NCBI GenBank assembly: GCA_023664705.1
Contig: JAMPFE010000001.1
Coordinates: 1 to 53,390, forward strand
Length of the DNA stretch: 53,390 bases
Source of the DNA: Lachnospiraceae bacterium
Lineage (GTDB): Bacteria; Bacillota; Clostridia; Oscillospirales; Ruminococcaceae
Direction of reading: 5' to 3'
Part shown: positions 52,450 to 53,390 of the stretch, piece by piece
Position numbering within the stretch: the first letter of the stretch is position 1
Layout of the letters: each line of letters begins with the position of its first letter
The notes under the pieces: generated by a model
Database searches by the model: none
Told to the model about the DNA's origin: nothing
What the model saw: the letters and a program-made list of their open reading frames with translations, nothing else
Position numbers and translations under genes: made by a program

Positions 52450-52507
52450 TTCGGAACGCGACACGCCAAGAGGTTTCCCGTGATTTACGGCTCTGTTGAA
52501 AATGCTC

Positions 52508-52536
52508 TTGACTTTTCGGGGCGGTTGTGGTATAAT
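52508..52536 (+). promoter_or_regulatory. Leader module 4 promoter (second cassette GNAT)
   Basis: TTGACT, 17 bp, TATAAT. Upstream, TTTCCCGTGATTTACGG and TGAAAATGCTCTTGAC are shared with module 5. Confidence 0.87.
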
Positions 52537-52571
52537 TATTATGTGGGACCGCTTGGGAAGCGATTTAATAT

Positions 52572-52606
52572 GCGGGTATGGCGGAATTGGCAGACGCGTT
52601 GGATTC
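52572..52606 (+). pseudogene. 5' half of a tRNA-Leu, ending at the anticodon (module 4)
   Basis: GCGGGTATGGCGGAATTGG followed by CAGACGCGTTGGATTC is the acceptor 5' strand, complete D-arm and 5' anticodon stem of a tRNA-Leu. No matching 3' stem, variable arm or T-arm follows; the next sequence is GGACTGTGATAATACAG. It cannot be a working tRNA. Confidence 0.85.
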
Positions 52607-52683
52607 GGACTGTGATAATACAGCGGGATTATTTTGAATTTAAAAGCTGCTTGATAAATCGGCATTTCTCGGAGGAAAATTAT

Positions 52684-53124
52684 ATGAGTGAAATAATAGA
52701 AATCAGAGAAGAGCGAGTAACCGCTGAGGAATATATCGGTTTCTTGAAAAGAACAGACTTGGGATCGCAATACCCCAAAGAACGATTTGAGGAAAGAATA
52801 TCTAAACTGGTGAACAATGTCACTGTAAGTCTTGTTGCAAGAAACGAGAGCGGCTTGATTGTCGGTATTTTATTTGGATTGACGGACTATGTATATTGGC
52901 TCTACATAACAGATTTAGGGGTCGACAGAAACTACGAGAGGCAAGGGATTGGCAAGAAGCTTATGAAAACCGCTCATAAGATTGCAGGCGGTGAAAAGAA
53001 TATTGCAGTGTACTTGATCGCAAACGAAAATGCCGTTCCCTTTTATGAGAAGCTTGGTATGAAAAAAGCAGATGATGTAATGCAATATAACCATATTGAA
53101 TGGACTGAATTTACGGTACAATAA
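52684..53124 (+). CDS. GNAT-family N-acetyltransferase (cassette array, second)
   Basis: A 146-residue protein with the acetyl-CoA site LGVDRNYERQGIGKKLMKTAH and the end FYEKLGMKKADDVMQYNHIEW. ATG 52684 follows TCGGAGG. The frame is open upstream to 52480, but that part is translated tRNA-Leu sequence (RNWQTRWIRT), a known annotation artefact. Substrate unknown. Confidence 0.9.
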   Translation: MSEIIEIREERVTAEEYIGFLKRTDLGSQYPKERFEERISKLVNNVTVSLVARNESGLIVGILFGLTDYVYWLYITDLGVDRNYERQGIGKKLMKTAHKIAGGEKNIAVYLIANENAVPFYEKLGMKKADDVMQYNHIEWTEFTVQ

Positions 53125-53161
53125 AGGTTTCCCGTGATTTACGGATTTATTGAAAATGCTC

Positions 53162-53190
53162 TTGACTTTTCGGGGCGGGCGTGGTATAAT
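53162..53190 (+). promoter_or_regulatory. Leader module 5 promoter
   Basis: TTGACT, 17 bp, TATAAT, followed by a GATTTGC/GCAAATC hairpin at 53201-53218. Confidence 0.87.
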
Positions 53191-53233
53191 TGTTTTGTCG
53201 GATTTGCTCGGCAAATCTGCGGGAAGTTAATAC

Positions 53234-53266
53234 GCCCGTGGCGGAACTGGCAGACGCGTTGGATTC
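53234..53266 (+). pseudogene. 5' half of a tRNA-Leu, ending at the anticodon (module 5)
   Basis: GCCCGTGGCGGAACTGGCAG followed by ACGCGTTGGATTC, then GGACGGTGATACTACAG, as in module 4. No tRNA 3' half follows. Similarity to module 4 continues to about 53336 (TTATTTTG, AATAAATCGG). Confidence 0.85.
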
Positions 53267-53373
53267 GGACGGTGATACTACAGTGGAGTTATTTTGCAAC
53301 ATATTTTTTAAATATGCTAATCAATAAATCGGAATTTGGGAGAAGAAGCAAAGATAGAAAGTTGGGAATAAGT

Positions 53374-53390
53374 ATGTCAGAATTAACGTC
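53374..53390 (+). CDS. Probable start of the next cassette gene (cut by window edge)
   Basis: ATG at 53374 opens a frame MSELT up to the window end. By position it is the gene served by leader module 5. The upstream TTGGGA is a modest ribosome site. Too short to identify. Confidence 0.4.

Noticed and set aside
52480..52683. N-terminal extension of the second cassette GNAT (RNWQTRWIRT...)
   Set aside because: It is translated tRNA-Leu sequence, a common annotation artefact; ATG 52684 has a proper ribosome site.
52572..53320. Functional tRNA-Leu genes
   Set aside because: Only the 5' halves are present; the 3' anticodon stem, variable arm, T-arm and acceptor 3' strand are missing in all modules.

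Overview
The window looks like a chromosome segment from a motile, chemotactic, Gram-positive anaerobe of the class Clostridia, most likely a gut Oscillospirales-type bacterium. This is inferred from gene content and style: housekeeping sigma-A promoters with 17-bp spacers in front of many genes, strong Shine-Dalgarno sites, lipobox lipoproteins, ECF and TrpXYZ-type transporters, rpsO next to pnp, an HD-GYP phosphorelay, chemoreceptors and a flagellin. Genes are GC-rich and spacers AT-rich. I cannot name the genus.

Layout. 1-1687: the 5' end of a flagellin gene (minus strand) faces a 1.37-kb segment that encodes a tyrosine recombinase and is bounded by perfect 22-bp inverted repeats. A TTGATT-17-TATAAT promoter at the far end now points away from flagellin into an intrinsic terminator. 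I read this as a self-encoded flagellin phase switch in the OFF orientation. 1688-2514: hairpins, a (TA)11 tract and two tandem promoters, each with a TTAG-N6-CTAA dyad. 2515-11376: a tightly overlapping operon of two exporter-fold ABC subunits, a YgbA-like protein, an ECF transporter (S, T and fused A) and an ATC-hydrolase-like protein, then membrane proteins and a GNAT, possibly for metallophore or iron-related uptake. 11442-13476: an Rrf2 regulator, its YwnB-like target and a zinc macrodomain ADP-ribosylhydrolase. 13725-16793: rpsO, pnp and a YegP-like gene.

16922-27315 is all minus strand: an HD-GYP/HPt/hybrid-kinase phosphorelay with a lipoprotein, a GH26 enzyme, small membrane proteins, lactaldehyde reductase, and a PocR-domain chemoreceptor upstream of that reductase. 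27608-34441: MATE exporter, zinc-ribbon protein, PASTA pseudokinase, pheA, ispD (apparently without a standard start codon) and ispF. 34478-44713: HAD, MntP, GNAT, tgt, a TrpXYZ-like ABC operon, an MBL hydrolase and a stand-alone carB. 44829-49948: a repeat element at the 3' end of a chemoreceptor gene, and an ExbB/ExbD-like motor operon whose two genes have been pushed apart by a satellite-like repeat array.

49949-53390 looks like acquired DNA: a chain of eight hairpins, a helically phased TGCA array, then an AT-richer row of single genes (HIT, GNAT, HAD, GNAT and the start of another). Each has a related leader; the intact ones carry a TTGACT-17-TATAAT promoter and the 5' half of a tRNA-Leu that stops at the anticodon. 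The two strongest candidates for undescribed systems are the recombinase/flagellin switch at the left edge and this tRNA-half-linked gene array at the right edge. A third theme is repeated tandem duplication at gene junctions (MCP/fucO, MATE, exbB/exbD).
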